Shown: positions 12,621 to 25,500, counted from the first letter of the stretch. The stretch is DNA of 64,000 nucleotides from Climacteris rufus (GCA_013398175.1 VZRZ01004927.1:627418-691417); one strand, 5' to 3'. Notes: generated by a model from the sequence alone, not told the origin. Numbers and translations are program-made.

Positions 12621-14489
12621 GTTACCTAGAGAGAGCACGCTCAGACGAGAGCAATGGTCAGAAAGATCAAAAAAGCTTTCTACTCTTCCCCCTTCCAAAA
12701 CCTTTTTTGTAAGTCAAAGAAGAAAGGATGCCTTGAGATGCTCCAGAGAAATCAATAGGAAAATTCTGCTGGAGAGGTAACAAAATCTGTGTCATGTAAA
12801 ATGAATTTAGACCTAAGGTTTAATGCCAGTATCCTTAAAGGGCATCTCTCTACATTCTTCCCAGTACTGTGATAGTACATTGGAGAGCAGCCTGAAAAGG
12901 TGTTTCTCAAGAGGAGGTGTGGAGGTGTGAGTACTGGAGGGTTTGGAGGATTAACTTTCCCATTTTGGAGACCAGGGCTGTGAGAAGTAGGTATGAGTCA
13001 TGGAGGGCAGCAAAGCTATCAACATGGACAGAACTGACAAGGTTACCAAACAGTTTGTGTGATTAGCTGGGAGCCCCAGAGGAATCAGTGACAGAAGTGA
13101 AAACAGATTAGAAATGCTGTGGCTTTGAAGACAGGAACAAGAACATTAGCTAGAGAATGAGTTTAGTTTGCTAAAACTAAAAAAGGACCAACCTGGAGGC
13201 ATTAGCAAGCCTAGGGTGTACCCATGCGAAAGGTTGTAGCTACTAGGTCCTTACTCCACACCTTTACCACCGTCTCTCTCTCTCTACCGCTTGCCCCTTC
13301 TCCTTTTCATCCTGACACACACAGCCACTTTTCCAAACAAAAGTGAGGTGAGGTGAGAAACCTTTGCAGTTTTACTGCTCAAGAGAGCTGAGCACTAATT
13401 GGCATGTCCATGCAGAGCTGGAACGGACTAACCAACTTCAGTGACTGTTTCCCAAACTTCCTGTGTTTTCCTATGTCTATGAAGCACACCCTTTCAGCCC
13501 GTGAAAGATGATTGCCGCCGTTCTAATTTCTAAAAGACACAAGAGAATTGTGATTTCTCTTTGCATCATGGAATTATGGGTTGATCCCAGAGTTAAAGGT
13601 GCTTAGCTACTGCCTACAATGTTCTCTAGTCCTCAAAAGTTTTCATATCCCACATATGCTACAATTAAAATGTTTTAGAGAGCAATTTAACACCGAAAAG
13701 AAAGAAGCAGGAATATTCCATAAATCCACTAAAATCTACTAGGATATGGAAGGCTTTAGGAAGGGCAAAGGGAGAAAATACAGTTATTCCAAAAGACAAA
13801 TGGGGCATAGCATAGTATATGCATGAGGACCAGCTTGTCACTGTCCCTCAGTGCTGCTTCTGGCTCAGGAGGTCCCATGGCTGCAGTCCACAGGCAGCCA
13901 AGGAGAGCGCACCAAGGAGGCATCATCTTCCAATGGCTTATTTCTTATGGTGCTCTTCTCTAGGCAATTGCTGCTGCCAGATACTGGATCCTGAGCAAAA
14001 CAACTCGTGTCTCACCCAGAGCAGCTGGTTGAATGGCTGTGTCCTCATACATTCCTGGAAGGCAGCTTTAACTACATAAGCTGGAAAGGGAAGATCTTAG
14101 TACAGGATGAAACAGTATGAGCTGGTCACTGTCACTGTGCTCTAAAAGCATATGTTTACTTTTGACTCTTTAGAAAACATTTCTGAAATTAGGTCTGTGA
14201 CTGCTGACCTATTTTTCCCAGTTACAAAGCATATGATTTTTGAAGAAAATGTGACCAAAATTGAAGCCAATTTTCCCATATCTCAGAATGAGGAGCCAAA
14301 TGGGGAAGGCATCTCCAGCATGCCCTGCAAGGCTCTAAGCAATATTTCTTGTAATGCAGCAGCCCTCAGGCAAGGGAGAGGGATGTGAAGACCTGTCTCA
14401 GCCACGTGCATGTCCCAGCACTGGCGAAGAGCTCAGCTCCACTTGGGTGAGGAGTTGTCTGAATACCACAACAAATGGAAACCCTGAAA
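12621..14489. other. Unique sequence, no gene seen
   Basis: A pyrimidine-rich stretch at 13270-13322 ends in ACACACAG and is acceptor-like, but no exon follows. CpG-bearing ATTGCCGCCGTTC occurs at about 13511. No repeats are recognised. Confidence 0.5.
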
Positions 14490-14620
14490 TGGTCTCCTGC
14501 CCAGCTTTGTGCAGCAGTATATTATCATTTGATGCAATTATGTCATTAACTAATTTGCAAATTTGCATAGAACCATTCATTTAATCTTTAAATAAATAGT
14601 ATGGATTTAGCACCAGTGAA
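14490..14620. promoter_or_regulatory. AT-rich segment with overlapping POU octamer-like sites
   Basis: The core ATTTGCAAATTTGCAT at 14553-14568 contains a perfect 10-bp palindrome (ATTTGCAAAT) fused to a consensus POU octamer (ATTTGCAT). It is flanked by TGATGCAATTATGTCATTAAC, with ATTA/TAAT homeodomain cores, and by TTTAATCTTTAAATAAATA. Octamers are bound by POU-domain factors, so an enhancer role is plausible. This is motif evidence only. Confidence 0.3.
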
Positions 14621-17600
14621 AGCCCTCCAGATTAACTGCTTGGTGAATGAAGCCTTCCACTTATCTGTGAGACAGCAGCAGGACCAGCTTTATCCACATG
14701 CTGACCTGCCAGCACACTGCAACCTCGATTTGACAGATAAGTGCACAGCTTCATCTGAGGAGTTGTAGGAAGGAGCTCAGCTCCCTGGCTCAGGCACCTC
14801 AATCTCTCTTGGATCATTACTGCACATCAGGGCACAGAAAGTTTTCACAGAGTGCAGCTGGCACTCAGGTTCATCCCAGTTCCTGTGCTTGAATCTCAGC
14901 CTCTTTGGAATCGAAATGACTAGCAAGTTGTCACAGGGAGCCAGAAATGGCCCCTCCACAAAATGAACACTCTGCATCTGTGAGCAGCCACAGCAGAATA
15001 ACACTTTCACACAATCTCACACTGTCTTATTGTCCTCTGCCACCCACCTCACTTTAGTTAGTCAGGCTGTGCTCTACACAAGATACTCACACCTCCTTAG
15101 ACAGTGTCTGATGGTTGCTTTATGACAACTGATTGGATTAATTCTGCTGCTTGGAAGCTGCCCCCACAACCACTGCTCTCTTGCAAGTTGCAGAGAGGCA
15201 GCCATTGTGTTGAGGAGGGGCAGCAGATCCTTGCACTCCTCTTTGGTGGTGGATGGAGCTCGATTCCCTCACCTACCTGTCACAGCTGGGCAGACTGACA
15301 GCCTTCTCCTTTCATCTGGAAAATACACAGGGCCTACACCATAGAGGAGGAAGAGGATCCAGTCTTTGGATCCACTGCCTCTGCAAAATCCCAGGACCAC
15401 AACATAACCATGACAACTGCTGCTCTGCAATCAGGGGACTGAGTACTCAAAGACACTTGCAGCCAGCCAAGAGGAATGGCAGACACAAATCAGAGGTACA
15501 AAACTCTCAGGAAGGGGGTGACTTTGTGGCACGTGTGGTGAAAATAGACCCCATGCCTCACACCACTACCAGGAAGGCACACTCAGCACCCAGGCACACC
15601 TGGACCCACCACTTGGCTTTCGACTGCTCTTATTATTCTCTGCAACCCTTCAGCATGACTCTTGACAGAAAAATTACCAAATGTAATGCACTTGTGACTT
15701 AGTTAATTTGCACCTGTATCTAATTTCAGACCTGCTAGAATAACAGAGCAGTTCTGTAATCAAAAATGGAGAGGGGAAAAAAAAGAAAAAGCCAGAGCTG
15801 CCAGTCACTGGCTGCTGCGGGGAAACTGCCCCCACTTCATACAGTGACCCCATGCAAAGAGCTTTGCGTGGAGGTCACAGCAGGATGCAGAGGTTTCTCT
15901 GAGAAGGCACAAAGCAAACCCCCACGTGTGGGTCTTAGAGCGAGCCCATGGCAATTCCCTGTGGCAGCTGGCAGTACCATGCTCCTCCCTGCTTTGCCAG
16001 CCAGCAGTTGCTTCAATCTTGTACATGTCTCTGCATTTTCATTTTGGGAGATTGTTCTGAGTAGTTTACAGTTGTCTACTTGTGGCTAATGGCCACGACT
16101 TTCTGGATGCCAGAGGGTGTCTTGTTTCATTGTCAGGGAAAGCACTAATGAGACCAAGACCCTCTAGCCCATGGTTGTGGCTCATTAGGATACTAGTCAT
16201 GATACCTCAGTTTCCCCTCCAGGCTCTGTGGAGCCAGTGATGTTAGAGTTCATGTGTCATTTTTAATCTTCTCCTTCAGTCTCTGCCAGGGTCTCGTTCT
16301 TCCACAGTATTCCAGTCCCAAAACAGGAGATTTAAGAAAGTCAAACCCATTTTGCTTTTGGCAGCTCTCCCAGGACACTTACCCATGATGGTGCCAGGGT
16401 GCTTAGCCCAGTCTGCTCAGCACCTTGTGGTGTGGCACACCATCCCACACACCTCATATGAGTTGTCCTGTGGGACCTTGGGCTGGCCTCAGCCTGCCCA
16501 GCCAGCAGCTGCCTCTCCTTCATTGCCTGGCACAGTGCTGTGATGGCAAAAATGTTCTTTCTGAAGGAATTCAACAAGGAAGAGGTTTGGTGTACTTCAT
16601 GATTGACTGCTCTGTCCAGCCCTCCCCAAAGAGGACCGGTCTATCTGCTTCACTTCCTGCTGTCCCCTCCCTGTATGGATCCCATTGTGGCATCTCCAGA
16701 GATCCCTTGCATGCTGATACCCCTTAACCCAGGTGCAATTCTATCCTGTCACATGAATCACTGCTGTACTAAATCATCTCAACCCATACCCAGCCATCTT
16801 CCTACACCTTTCCTCAATGGCATCTGCTTTCCTGTAGTATAATCACCCAGCTCCTTTCCCAGTGAGTGTGGTGACAAATCCCAGCCATCCTCACCCTGAG
16901 ACGACCTGGCGCCAATACAGACACAGTACAGCATGGAGCAGCCTGCACATTTCCCCCCTTGAAAGACCTTCAACAGAGCTGCGTAGAGAAAGCAAATTGG
17001 GACACAAAACATTTTGAGATCTTCGGATGAAATGGGTAAGTACGTCATTAACATCAATTTCTTTGGCTGAGACACATGTTAAGCACAGCTCTGGGAATAC
17101 GTAAGTCTGATGTTTTAACCTTGGCTTTCTCACTGACCCTACATCTCTAACCCTGGTCATGCATTTTAATACCCTTGTCATAATTTCTAGCCTAAAAAGA
17201 GGTGGTTCTAACAGTCCTGCCTTGCCAAGCTGCTGTGGTTCTGTAATTAGGTAAAGCCTGTAGATCTCTTTAAATGTAAAGAGCAACACATAATAGCCTT
17301 AGAACTCAGTGTCCTGCAATAGCAGGTGTACCACAGCAGTGTGCTCCCTGAGGAAATAGGTCCTTCCACCTCACAGCCTTGCTTCTCTCCACATGCAAAT
17401 GCTCTCCTGGGCAGCCTATGCAGGCAATATCTGCCTATTACAGCTGATGCCAAAGGTTGAACCAAGAGGAAGGCATTTCAGATGCTGTCTTGGTATGTCC
17501 TCACACATCATGCTGTTATCAAATAGACCTTCTCTGCACTAGACACAGTCCCAGGAGTGGTTGCTCACTCACCCAGGGAGAACAGTGCAAAGCACAACTG

Positions 17601-18530
17601 TTAATCGATGCTGATCATATCACTGCCAAAATTTCCTCCCAATTATGGCCTGCAGCAAGAGTTCAGAGAAAAATCTGGGTGAAGTATATACACTTCTGTC
17701 TTCAAAGGGACAGGTGAAGCCACCATTCCCAGCCTGCCATAGGAGCACAAAGGGCATGAAAAGACCATGCCAGCACTCACACCAGATCCACAAGAAAAAA
17801 CTACTATGGGGAGCAGGGCAAGCTCAGGGCACTGACTGGTGTCAAGGACTTCCTTCATGTCATAATTGGCTCCAGCGAACCCTCTGCTTTAGTCAGCTGA
17901 GAATTGTTTCACATTCACAATACCTGTGCAGACATTCTTCTATGCCGAATTGCCTTTGTGTGAAACAGTCTTCCTATGCTTAGAGCAGACCATGAGCACA
18001 GAGGACCTGGAATCCTCTCAAGCCATGGTGACTCATGACTGGGTAATTACCTGCAGTCCTGCTCCTCTGAGACATGCACCTACTCAGGGGCTGGCATTCA
18101 TCAGTTCTCCTAGTTTCAGTCCTAGCAGAGAGGCCAAGCCTCAGTACACCAGGGAAAGCAAACATCTAATCCCCCGAGGTGGTGCCTCCGGGGCAAGGCT
18201 GAAGGCGTATTAGCAATACAGAGTGGGAGAGTTGTAGTTTATCTCAGGATCCAGAGCTATCAATCCAGCGCTGCAGTAGGAGATGCAAAATCTTTAATTA
18301 ACTTTTGCTCACTTGCTCCCAGTACTAGTGGAGGTGGGTGGATGTGATCGTTGCTCAAGGGAGGATCCTCCCCTCCCCCTGCTTTTGAATTCCCAAGGAA
18401 TCCGTGCTCTGTATAGAGCAACATAAATAGACCTCCCCAGACCTGGTGGGTTTTAGTTTTGTTTTGTTCTGTTTGGGGTGGATTTGCCCTCCTACCTGTT
18501 CTATCAAATACCAAGCAATTTATGGGCCAC
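14621..18530. other. Unique, relatively GC-rich sequence, no gene seen
   Basis: The base composition is more GC-rich than in neighbouring regions, which makes chance open frames longer, such as 149 codons at 15253-15702. None shows a domain, signal peptide or usable splice boundaries. No interspersed repeat is recognised. Confidence 0.5.
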
Positions 18531-18760
18531 TTTGAAGGTATTTGCACAACCTTTCTGCATCTTAACTGACAATGTACATGCCTTTTTAATTAAAATTTTA
18601 TTGGCTTTTTCATAAGTGATGTACCTACTGTAAGTAAGCACAGTTCAGTACAGATAACGTGGTTTGTTTAGTTATCTTGCAGGAGATTATTTCTGTTATC
18701 ATTGTAAGTTGATTATTGTAATTATTGAAAGAGAGAAGGCTGACAGAGAGAGAGCATGCA
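18531..18760. other. AT-rich enhancer-like stretch
   Basis: The segment includes a TTTTAATTAAAA palindrome (about 18584-18595), repeated TTATC/GATTATT words, and ACTGTAAGTAAG at about 18629. It has no repeats and no coding potential. Its texture is that of conserved non-coding DNA, but I cannot test conservation. Confidence 0.22.
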
Positions 18761-20689
18761 GAAGGAAAATGGAGGGGAATTAAAAGATAATAATAAAAGA
18801 TAATAGCAGTCTCCTTTGTTCTTATTTTTTTCTCTTGACAACCTACTGTACATGCTAAATTCTGGTTTAACGTTAGAGTTCCTCCTTTTGCTAACACACC
18901 CCCAACAATAACACAAGGTCTTTAAACCCTAGATGTCTGCAATTAACTTCAGTATCAAAAAAAAGCCAGAAACTGTCTCACTTGTTAGTACTACCAGCCC
19001 TGCGAGTATCTCAGAATGATTCTTTTCACCTCTGTCTTCTGAATTAATTTGGTATTTTTAACCCTCTTTAGAAATCGTATGGTTTGAGCATACAGAACTT
19101 AAAGATAAGCATTATGTGTGTGGGGAATGTGTGTGCATGAAAAGACTGAGGGAGAGAGATTATACACTTCACTGATAACCAGGTGGTCCCGGCATTGTTT
19201 TGAGGCCAGTGCATGGGATGGGCAGGTGGAAACTCCTGACAGCCAGTCACCATTCTGTTGGTAAAACAAGGTGCTGCCCTGCCCTTGTCTGGAGGGACAT
19301 ATGTTCCAGGAAGTGAACATCCCCTGTTCATGTAAAGTGCAAGGGAATCTGCACATGCTGGTAATCCCAGTAAGAGAAGTGCTAGTCATCTCAGGTGAGA
19401 TTTTTTTTTTCCCCACATTTAGAGAGACATTGGGCAATGCTTAAAACCACTGGAAGAGGGTACCAGAGAGCCACCTTTTCCCCCTCTCACCTTTTGCTGC
19501 AATGGAAAATGGCAAGAATCTCATATAAATCAGATGGTGCTAATAAGGTTACTTTTTAGATACTTTGATCTGGACTACTAAGGTTTTCAAGACTTTGAAA
19601 CTTGACTATGTATTATCTTAAAACACGAGAGGAAGGGATGGCACAACCAGCTTCAGCTATTGCAGTGTTCTGAGCTGCAGCAATGTCTCCCACACCCTCA
19701 TGACTTTGTGCTTGATTGGATCAGCAAAAAGGAGGAAAGCATAGGTCCTTGTGAGACAGCACCACATCCAGGGACTAGTAGTAGAGGTGTATGTTTACAT
19801 CTCTGCTGACTGGGTATGTCCCACCAAACTATTCCCACCAGACTGCAAGCCCCCTCCTCAGCAGGGACACGAAGGGTTTAATGGTCAACAGAGTCAAACG
19901 CTGCAGAGAGAAACAGCAGGAATTTGTCCTCTATGTATCAAGTGCAGAAGTGCCACAAAAGCAGTTTCATCTAATGTCCTGGCCTGACTCCAGCCACAGC
20001 CCCTGTGTCATTCCAGGAATACTGCGAGTGGGTCAGGGGTCAGGACTGAAGCCATCCAGCTACGAGCTATTTCTCTGAAGAAGCTTCTCAGAAAATCCTC
20101 CCAACAGACCAAGCCCCGTGAAACCAACCCGAAAAATAAAAACCAAGAAATCAATGCTGTGCTCTTTACAGTTTTTCTGTGGTAAATAAATACTGCATTA
20201 CCTACACCGTGCTCACATTAAAGGATTCTGTTCACTGAGGGTAGTTACTCACTTCAGCATATTTGGCGTTTGCTTCCCCTCTTTGCCAGGAGACCTGATT
20301 TGTGATGTCGCATGAAACTCAAAAATGAAGTGCAGCTCTCCCTTCCCTCTCACGGAAAAGGAGACTAACAAGCTGCACACCCTTGCTCACCTCTCCCGGG
20401 GAGGGAGAGCTACAGCCCCTGTTATTGCTTTATAATGACATGGCTATTTACGGTTGCAAAAGTTCTTGTCAGGGTTCTTCTAGTGAGGAGGAGAAAGTCA
20501 GGAGTTAAGGCTTTGAAGGTCAAAACAAATGGACAAACTGAGAGAAAGGTTTTTTTCCACTGGGGGGAATGAGACAGGGAGAAAACACCCCTTGAGATGA
20601 TCTGTGAGCATAAGAAAGCAGTAGGGATCAAATCAGCTGATTTTCATGTGAGGTGTAGAAATCTGGAGATCAGATTGTAAATATATTCA
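18761..20689. other. Unique sequence, no gene seen
   Basis: Nothing is identifiable except an AT-rich patch at about 20130-20280 (AAAAATAAAAACC and TGGTAAATAAATACTGC) that could be a conserved element near the CpG island. Confidence 0.5.
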
Positions 20690-21180
20690 AGAATAACCAC
20701 TTTTACCATGCCTTCATTATCTAGTAGTGCCCATCCTGACCTGCAGGAAGCAAAGCAATGAAAGAAACTGGAAGGAAAATTTTTTTAAATTAACCCAGAT
20801 TTCTCAAACCACCTCAGACAGGCAAACAAACAAATAAAACAGTCTGAACCGTCACTCAGTTCTTGGATGCAAGTTCACGTCAACTTTTATTTTTCTGAAT
20901 TGATTTGCTTGTTTCTACTGCTTGCCATTTTTATTCTTTGGTCCCTGAAAACGTTGTAAAAACCAACTAATGGGGGTACAAAATACTAAGTTTTATGTAC
21001 ATTGCGGAAACTTGTATATGGTGCAGTTTGTTAAGATCTCTGCCGTTCCCCCAGCAGTGCGTCAGGTTTGTCTAACACCCAGCCCCTGAGTTACAGTTTT
21101 ACGGCGCCGATTTATAGCGCTGTAAGTTTAATATAGTGGCGCATTGTAAAAGGGCTTTTTTTTTTTCTTTTTTCCCCTTT
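20690..21180. other. AT-rich flank upstream of the CpG island, conserved-element-like
   Basis: No gene is visible here. The sequence is AT-rich with few repeats. It has the mixed texture of long A/T words and intact CpGs (AACGTT, TTGCGG, GTGCGTC, ACGGCGCCG, TAGCGC) often found around conserved promoters. It borders the CpG island directly and ends in a T-rich run. A promoter-proximal regulatory role is possible but untested. Confidence 0.3.
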
Positions 21181-21184
21181 CCTT

Positions 21185-21420
21185 AATTAATAATTCAGAC
21201 CCCAGGAAAGCAGCGCAAGGGCAGGCGGCGGGAGCAGGGGGTGATTTACGGAGCGGCCGGAGCGCAGCCCGGGGCGGCGCTGGGGCGGCGCTGCTGCCTC
21301 CTGCCGGCACCGCCCGGCACNGCCCGCGCCGGCAGCCGCGGAGGGACCGCCCTGGGAGGGCTGCCACAGCCTGCGCCATCCCCCCGGCCGCCCTCGGGCT
21401 ACTGGGAGAGCGTCCTTCAA
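21185..21420. promoter_or_regulatory. Short CpG island, candidate promoter or first exon
   Basis: This is the only CpG-rich, GC-rich stretch in the window. By eye it holds about 26 CpG dinucleotides in 240 bp, against CpG depletion elsewhere. It contains several GGGGCGG-type Sp1/KLF-like words (about 21271-21291), and an undetermined base at 21321 suggests the assembly struggled here. On its left are a TATA-like TTTATAG at about 21110, a GGCGCC palindrome at about 21103 and a long T-run (about 21157-21167). On its right the sequence remains moderately CpG-rich to about 21570 and ends at CTGTAAGTGAG (21569-21579), which resembles a splice donor. A plus-strand transcript could therefore start in or near the island and be spliced at 21571 as a non-coding first exon. 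An antisense or divergent transcript is equally possible. The promoter role is inference; the composition is seen directly. Confidence 0.6.
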
Positions 21421-21824
21421 GAAAGCCGTAATGATTTCAGAAGACGAGAGAGCGCTTCCTCGCTACTTAAGAAAGAAATAACCAACCCCGCCCAAGAATG
21501 TGGCAAGCAGAAAATGATAACAGTTGAACCGACGAAAACCCCCTCAGCTGCCTTTCATTGCTAATGGTAGCGTCGAACTGTAAGTGAGTGGGGCAAAAGC
21601 CAAAACATGTCAGCCCTGGTGCATTGGGAGTAAAACATCAGCTTTAGGCACAGGAGCTCTTTCCTGTACTTTCCTCCTGGAAAGACTGCTGCGGCTGGGA
21701 TTGTGCCACCTCTTCAAGGCTTTCACCTCCCTGGAGCTTACCTCCAACCCAACAGGACTCCTCTGAGATGCTAGGGAACATCTGGATAGCTACAGGAAAA
21801 ACAGCAGCATTGCTGCTACTTTAT
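21421..21824. other. Island shore and candidate exon end
   Basis: Moderate CpG content continues to about 21570 (AGACGAGAGAGCGC, AACCGACGAAAACC, TAGCGTCGAACTG), ending at the donor-like CTGTAAGTGAG. After that the composition returns to background. If the plus strand is transcribed from the island, 21421-21570 would be the 3' part of exon 1, and it is non-coding. Confidence 0.35.
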
Positions 21825-22015
21825 AATAGAATCATAGAATGTCCTGAGTTGGAAGGGACCCCCAAATACTAAGGAAGTCCAACTCCTGGCCCTGCACAGG
21901 ACAGCCCCAAGAATCACACCATGTGCCTGAGAGGATCGTCCAAACACTTCTTGAACTCTGTCAGGCTCGATCCTGTGACTTTTAAGTCTCCTTATTTGCC
22001 ATTCTCCAGTGAGTT
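21825..22015 (-). mobile_element. CR1 retrotransposon 3' end (5'-truncated)
   Basis: The plus strand begins with AATAGAATCATAGAAT, the reverse complement of the CR1 terminal octamer repeat (ATTCTATG-type). It continues with the familiar antisense CR1 tail: a GAGTTGGAAGGGACC block at about 21846, a TCCAACTCCTGGCCCTGCAC block at about 21878, then a CACACCATGTGCCTGAGAG stretch and CTTCTTGAACTCTGTCAGGC. Similarity fades near 22010, so this is a heavily 5'-truncated copy of about 190 bp. The low divergence of the tail blocks suggests one of the younger CR1 groups of birds. It sits about 400 bp downstream of the CpG island and would lie in the first intron if that island is a promoter for the plus strand. 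Confidence 0.93.
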
Positions 22016-25000
22016 GTTTTCCCCACAGACTAGTGGGATCTAACAATACTGCCTACAAAACCAAGCTGTATTGTCTTACAAGGGAGGTGAAGTGACAGAA
22101 GTGAGTTGCAAAGTGAAGATGCTTCAGGGACGGAGGAAAGAAGAGATGCTTTGGTTTTCACTGCAGCCCCTCTTCCACTGAGCCCCCTCTGCTCCAAACA
22201 GCTGTTTGCCATCAGCTGTGCCCATTACTGGAGTCGGCTCCTGCTTTAGTCCCTGCTCCTCTCTGTAACTCCTCTCCTTCCCTTGAACACCAATTTGCCT
22301 GATTGTTTGCAATTAGCTGTTGATTATGGTGCACAAAAGTCCAAGGAGGATAATTAAAAAACGTTCAGCCAGCAGCAGTGGAAAGAGTGCTGCTGCAGAA
22401 GAGAGAACAGTGCATAGAAAGCACATCCCTGCTTAAGGTGGCATGACATGGCCTGGTGAGGACCAGCGAGCCTGGTGTGCGCAGGCAGGCAGGCTGCAGG
22501 GAGGGCAGGGCAGGCCAGAAGCTGGTGGTGATCCCAGACAGCTCAGATGAAACACTGCAGCTTATTGCCCCGGCCCCCAGGACCCTGAAAAGAGGGGTAG
22601 TTCCCCAACCCATTGCGCCAACAGGACCAATAGCCCAGCAAGTGCAACACACACCTCGGTCCATAGCAGTAGCATCAAAGCCTTGAGTGATTTCCCCAGT
22701 AACTTTGCTGAATGGGAACTTCTCTGTCTTCTCTAGCAGCATCTCTTTTTAGACAAATTGTCAATGGAAAACCTTTCAAGAAATCACCTTGCTGTGAATT
22801 ACGCTTTTGTTGCATGAAATAAAGCACAAAGGCAAATGCTGCAGCTGATAATACAAAGTGCCCACTCAGTTCTATGTCAACACAGATCATTTTTATAGGC
22901 AGTAATAGACAACATGGGGTGTTGAGAAGAAGCCTGGGCAGGAACAAAGTACACAAAATAAATTTAAACCTTGGAGAACCAAGTGTGGGAAGCAGAATTT
23001 TATTGAGGTAGAGGCATTTTGCTTCCCCAGTTATACAAAAGACAATTGCAGATTAATTAGAATGAAGGAAAGTCTGACCAATTATATGGGCTAAGCTAAC
23101 TCTAAACACAGACCTCAGAGCCTCTCTCAGATGCCACCTGTAAAAAAGAACAGCTTGTGACTCTGCAAAGGGAAGTGGGAAGAGGGGTGTGCAGATAGGG
23201 CTGCTGTTTGTCTCTAATAGCATCTCAGAAATTAAAAAAATAACTTTTCCTCTTGAAAAATAAATAGCTTTTCCAAATGAACCATGTATCCAGAAGGATG
23301 TACTGAACTTGCTCCACCATGGGTGAAATCAAGTCTTGGTCCATGGTCTGCAGAGCCAACACAGCCATTTCTGCTGAAAGGAAGGGATAATTTTCCTCAT
23401 CCCCTTGTCTTTCCTTACCTCCCCACTTCTCCTGATCCTGTGAGCTAATTCGTCCTTCTCCTGGCCCTTTCAGCCAATTCTTGTTGTTCACCAAACCCTC
23501 CAGTGAACTATATGAATCATTAGCCTGGCAAGATATGATTCTAATTTCTGGGGTGATTTCTACTATCTTAATGAGTTAAAGCCACTCAGGGAATGACACA
23601 TGCAAGGTAAGAAGATGTTAAATGCAGCTGGAAGAAAAAAGTCTGTCTTCAAATGGAAGTAACACAGTGCCAAAAACTAGTGAAATGTTTCAATATTTTG
23701 TAAGAAGTAAAACCCCAGTAATTCCCAACCTTGACCTGTATTTGGATGACCGTCTTGTACCCCAGATAAAACCAGCAATGCAGAAATGGGTAAAAATGAA
23801 ATATAAAAAGATTAATTGAACTGTTTTGATTTTCAAAGAGGGGTTCGGGACAGCCCAGCTGTGATTATAATGAGCATCTTTTCTTCCCTCTGTGGGAGAT
23901 CTGTAGGGATACAGTTGCTATAAAGATAGGGGCTCCACAAACTTGTAAGACATTATTACAGGATCTGTGCCATGCTACTACAACAAAGCCTAGTTCAAGA
24001 CACAGATAGAACATTTTCTCTGAAAAAGGTGGAGTTAATTTCAAATTCTCTTGGTTTCACCAGTATCTGCTTCTTGGGCTCATTTCATGAAGCCTGAGCA
24101 AAGGAAATGTGAAGAGCTGGGATAGCAGAGGCAGAGTGAAAAGGAGGAGGAATTCTGTGCAGGAGAAAATGCAAAAATACTAATTCAATGAGGCTTAATA
24201 TATCAGGGATGAACTATGCTTTGACCTTTTTTTTTTTAAATAAAATCCCTCAGCCTGAAGACACAATGCTAGAAAATAGCTCTCCTCTGAAGCCTAATAT
24301 TTCAAAATAATCAAGGCTTAAAGTCCCATTAGATGTTTGTTTAAGGACTAACACATTTAGCAGCTGTAAAACCTAACTATAATGTCTTGCTGTTTGCCCA
24401 CTAAATCACATTATGCTCTAGCAGTGGGATGTATACTCTCTTTGGTTGTCCTGTCTACCTCACAACCAGGGTTTTCTCACTGGATGAGCCACTAGGATTG
24501 TACGGTTCTTGTTCTAGACCTTGCATTTAGGGCTGGTCAAGAAGCATGTGAAAAACCTCTTTGAAAGAGCTGACCTCCTGCCAGGCAGCTCAGAAGCAGC
24601 ACAGGCAAGACTTAAACTGAGATTTAAAAAAAAGAACGTTTTTTCTTTTGTAATAATTTAAGAAGCAAAGGGTAACTCCTGAAATACAGAGCTGCGGGAC
24701 ACTCATTCATTCCAGTGACACAGTGCCTTGCCCACAGTTTACTGCTGTCTGCACCAGGGGATGATGGACAGGTCTGAGGGAATGAGGCACTGGCAGGCAC
24801 TGTCCTAAAACAAAGCAGGCTGCCCATGTTTCATTTGTAATTTCAGCAGGAGCTTTGCTCTTTAGAACCCAGTCTGCTTTGCTTCATGGGTCCTATTCAG
24901 GAGAAAGTTCCATCGAAGCTCAGCTACTCACTGAATCTGTGGCTTGAGTGGACTGCTAACTCCCTTGTCCTGGCATTTGGGCTGCTAAAATGTAACACCT

Positions 25001-25500
25001 TGAAGCCTCAAATATTCATTCATGTCAAGCTTCTCATTTACTTCAGTCACTGACAGGCTTTCATCTCATTCAGGAAAGCTGCTTTCAGTGTTTAGAAAGT
25101 CATCCTTACAGCCCAGTCTAGCTTGTCTGCCGAGCCTCGTATCCCAGTGACAATTTTATAGCTCTCTCCCCTGCTGTGGATATGCCAGACCCAGAATGAC
25201 AAGCTTCAGAACCCAAATCAATAAATCGTGCCCCAAAGTTGTGAGTTTTGTCCAAAAGTTGTAAGCTCAGATAGATTGCTTAGGGACAACTTCGATTTCC
25301 ATTAGTCTGTATTTCCCTATCAGTAGCTGGCTGGAGATCTGGGCTTTAGAAAGAAGGAAAGAACAAAGATATTAATTCCCTGCTCCAGGAAACGGACCTG
25401 CCAGACATCAGAAATCCGTAAAATCCTGAGCTGGCAACACCCCCAGCCCTGGGGTCTCAAAAGTGCTACTGGGTGAAACCAGGCGCCATAGCTCATCCGC
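22016..25500. other. Unique sequence, no gene seen
   Basis: A small AT-rich patch at 22285-22365 (GATTGTTTGCAATTAGC, AGGATAATTAAAAAACG) has a conserved-element texture. Open frames of up to 125 codons (22365-22742, minus) are featureless. No repeats are recognised after the CR1 tail. Confidence 0.5.

Noticed and set aside
13270..13322. Pyrimidine-rich acceptor-like tract
   Set aside because: The final part (CCTGACACACACAG) is not pyrimidine-rich and no open or donor-bounded exon follows.
15253..15702. 149-codon plus-strand open frame
   Set aside because: Lies in a locally GC-richer region where stops are rarer. The translation has low similarity to anything I know, and neighbouring frames are also open.
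16195..16225. MIR-like CCTCAGTTTCCCC word
   Set aside because: No other part of the MIR core or its tRNA-like head is present nearby.
21128..21379. Minus-strand frame starting at an ATG in good Kozak context inside the CpG island
   Set aside because: The ATG at 21379 is well placed, but the product is low-complexity and ends in a lysine run read from the T-rich tract. No convincing donor lies in frame.
21241..21564. 107-codon frame through the CpG island
   Set aside because: It starts at GTG rather than ATG and is alanine/proline/glycine-rich only because of GC content. It crosses an undetermined base.
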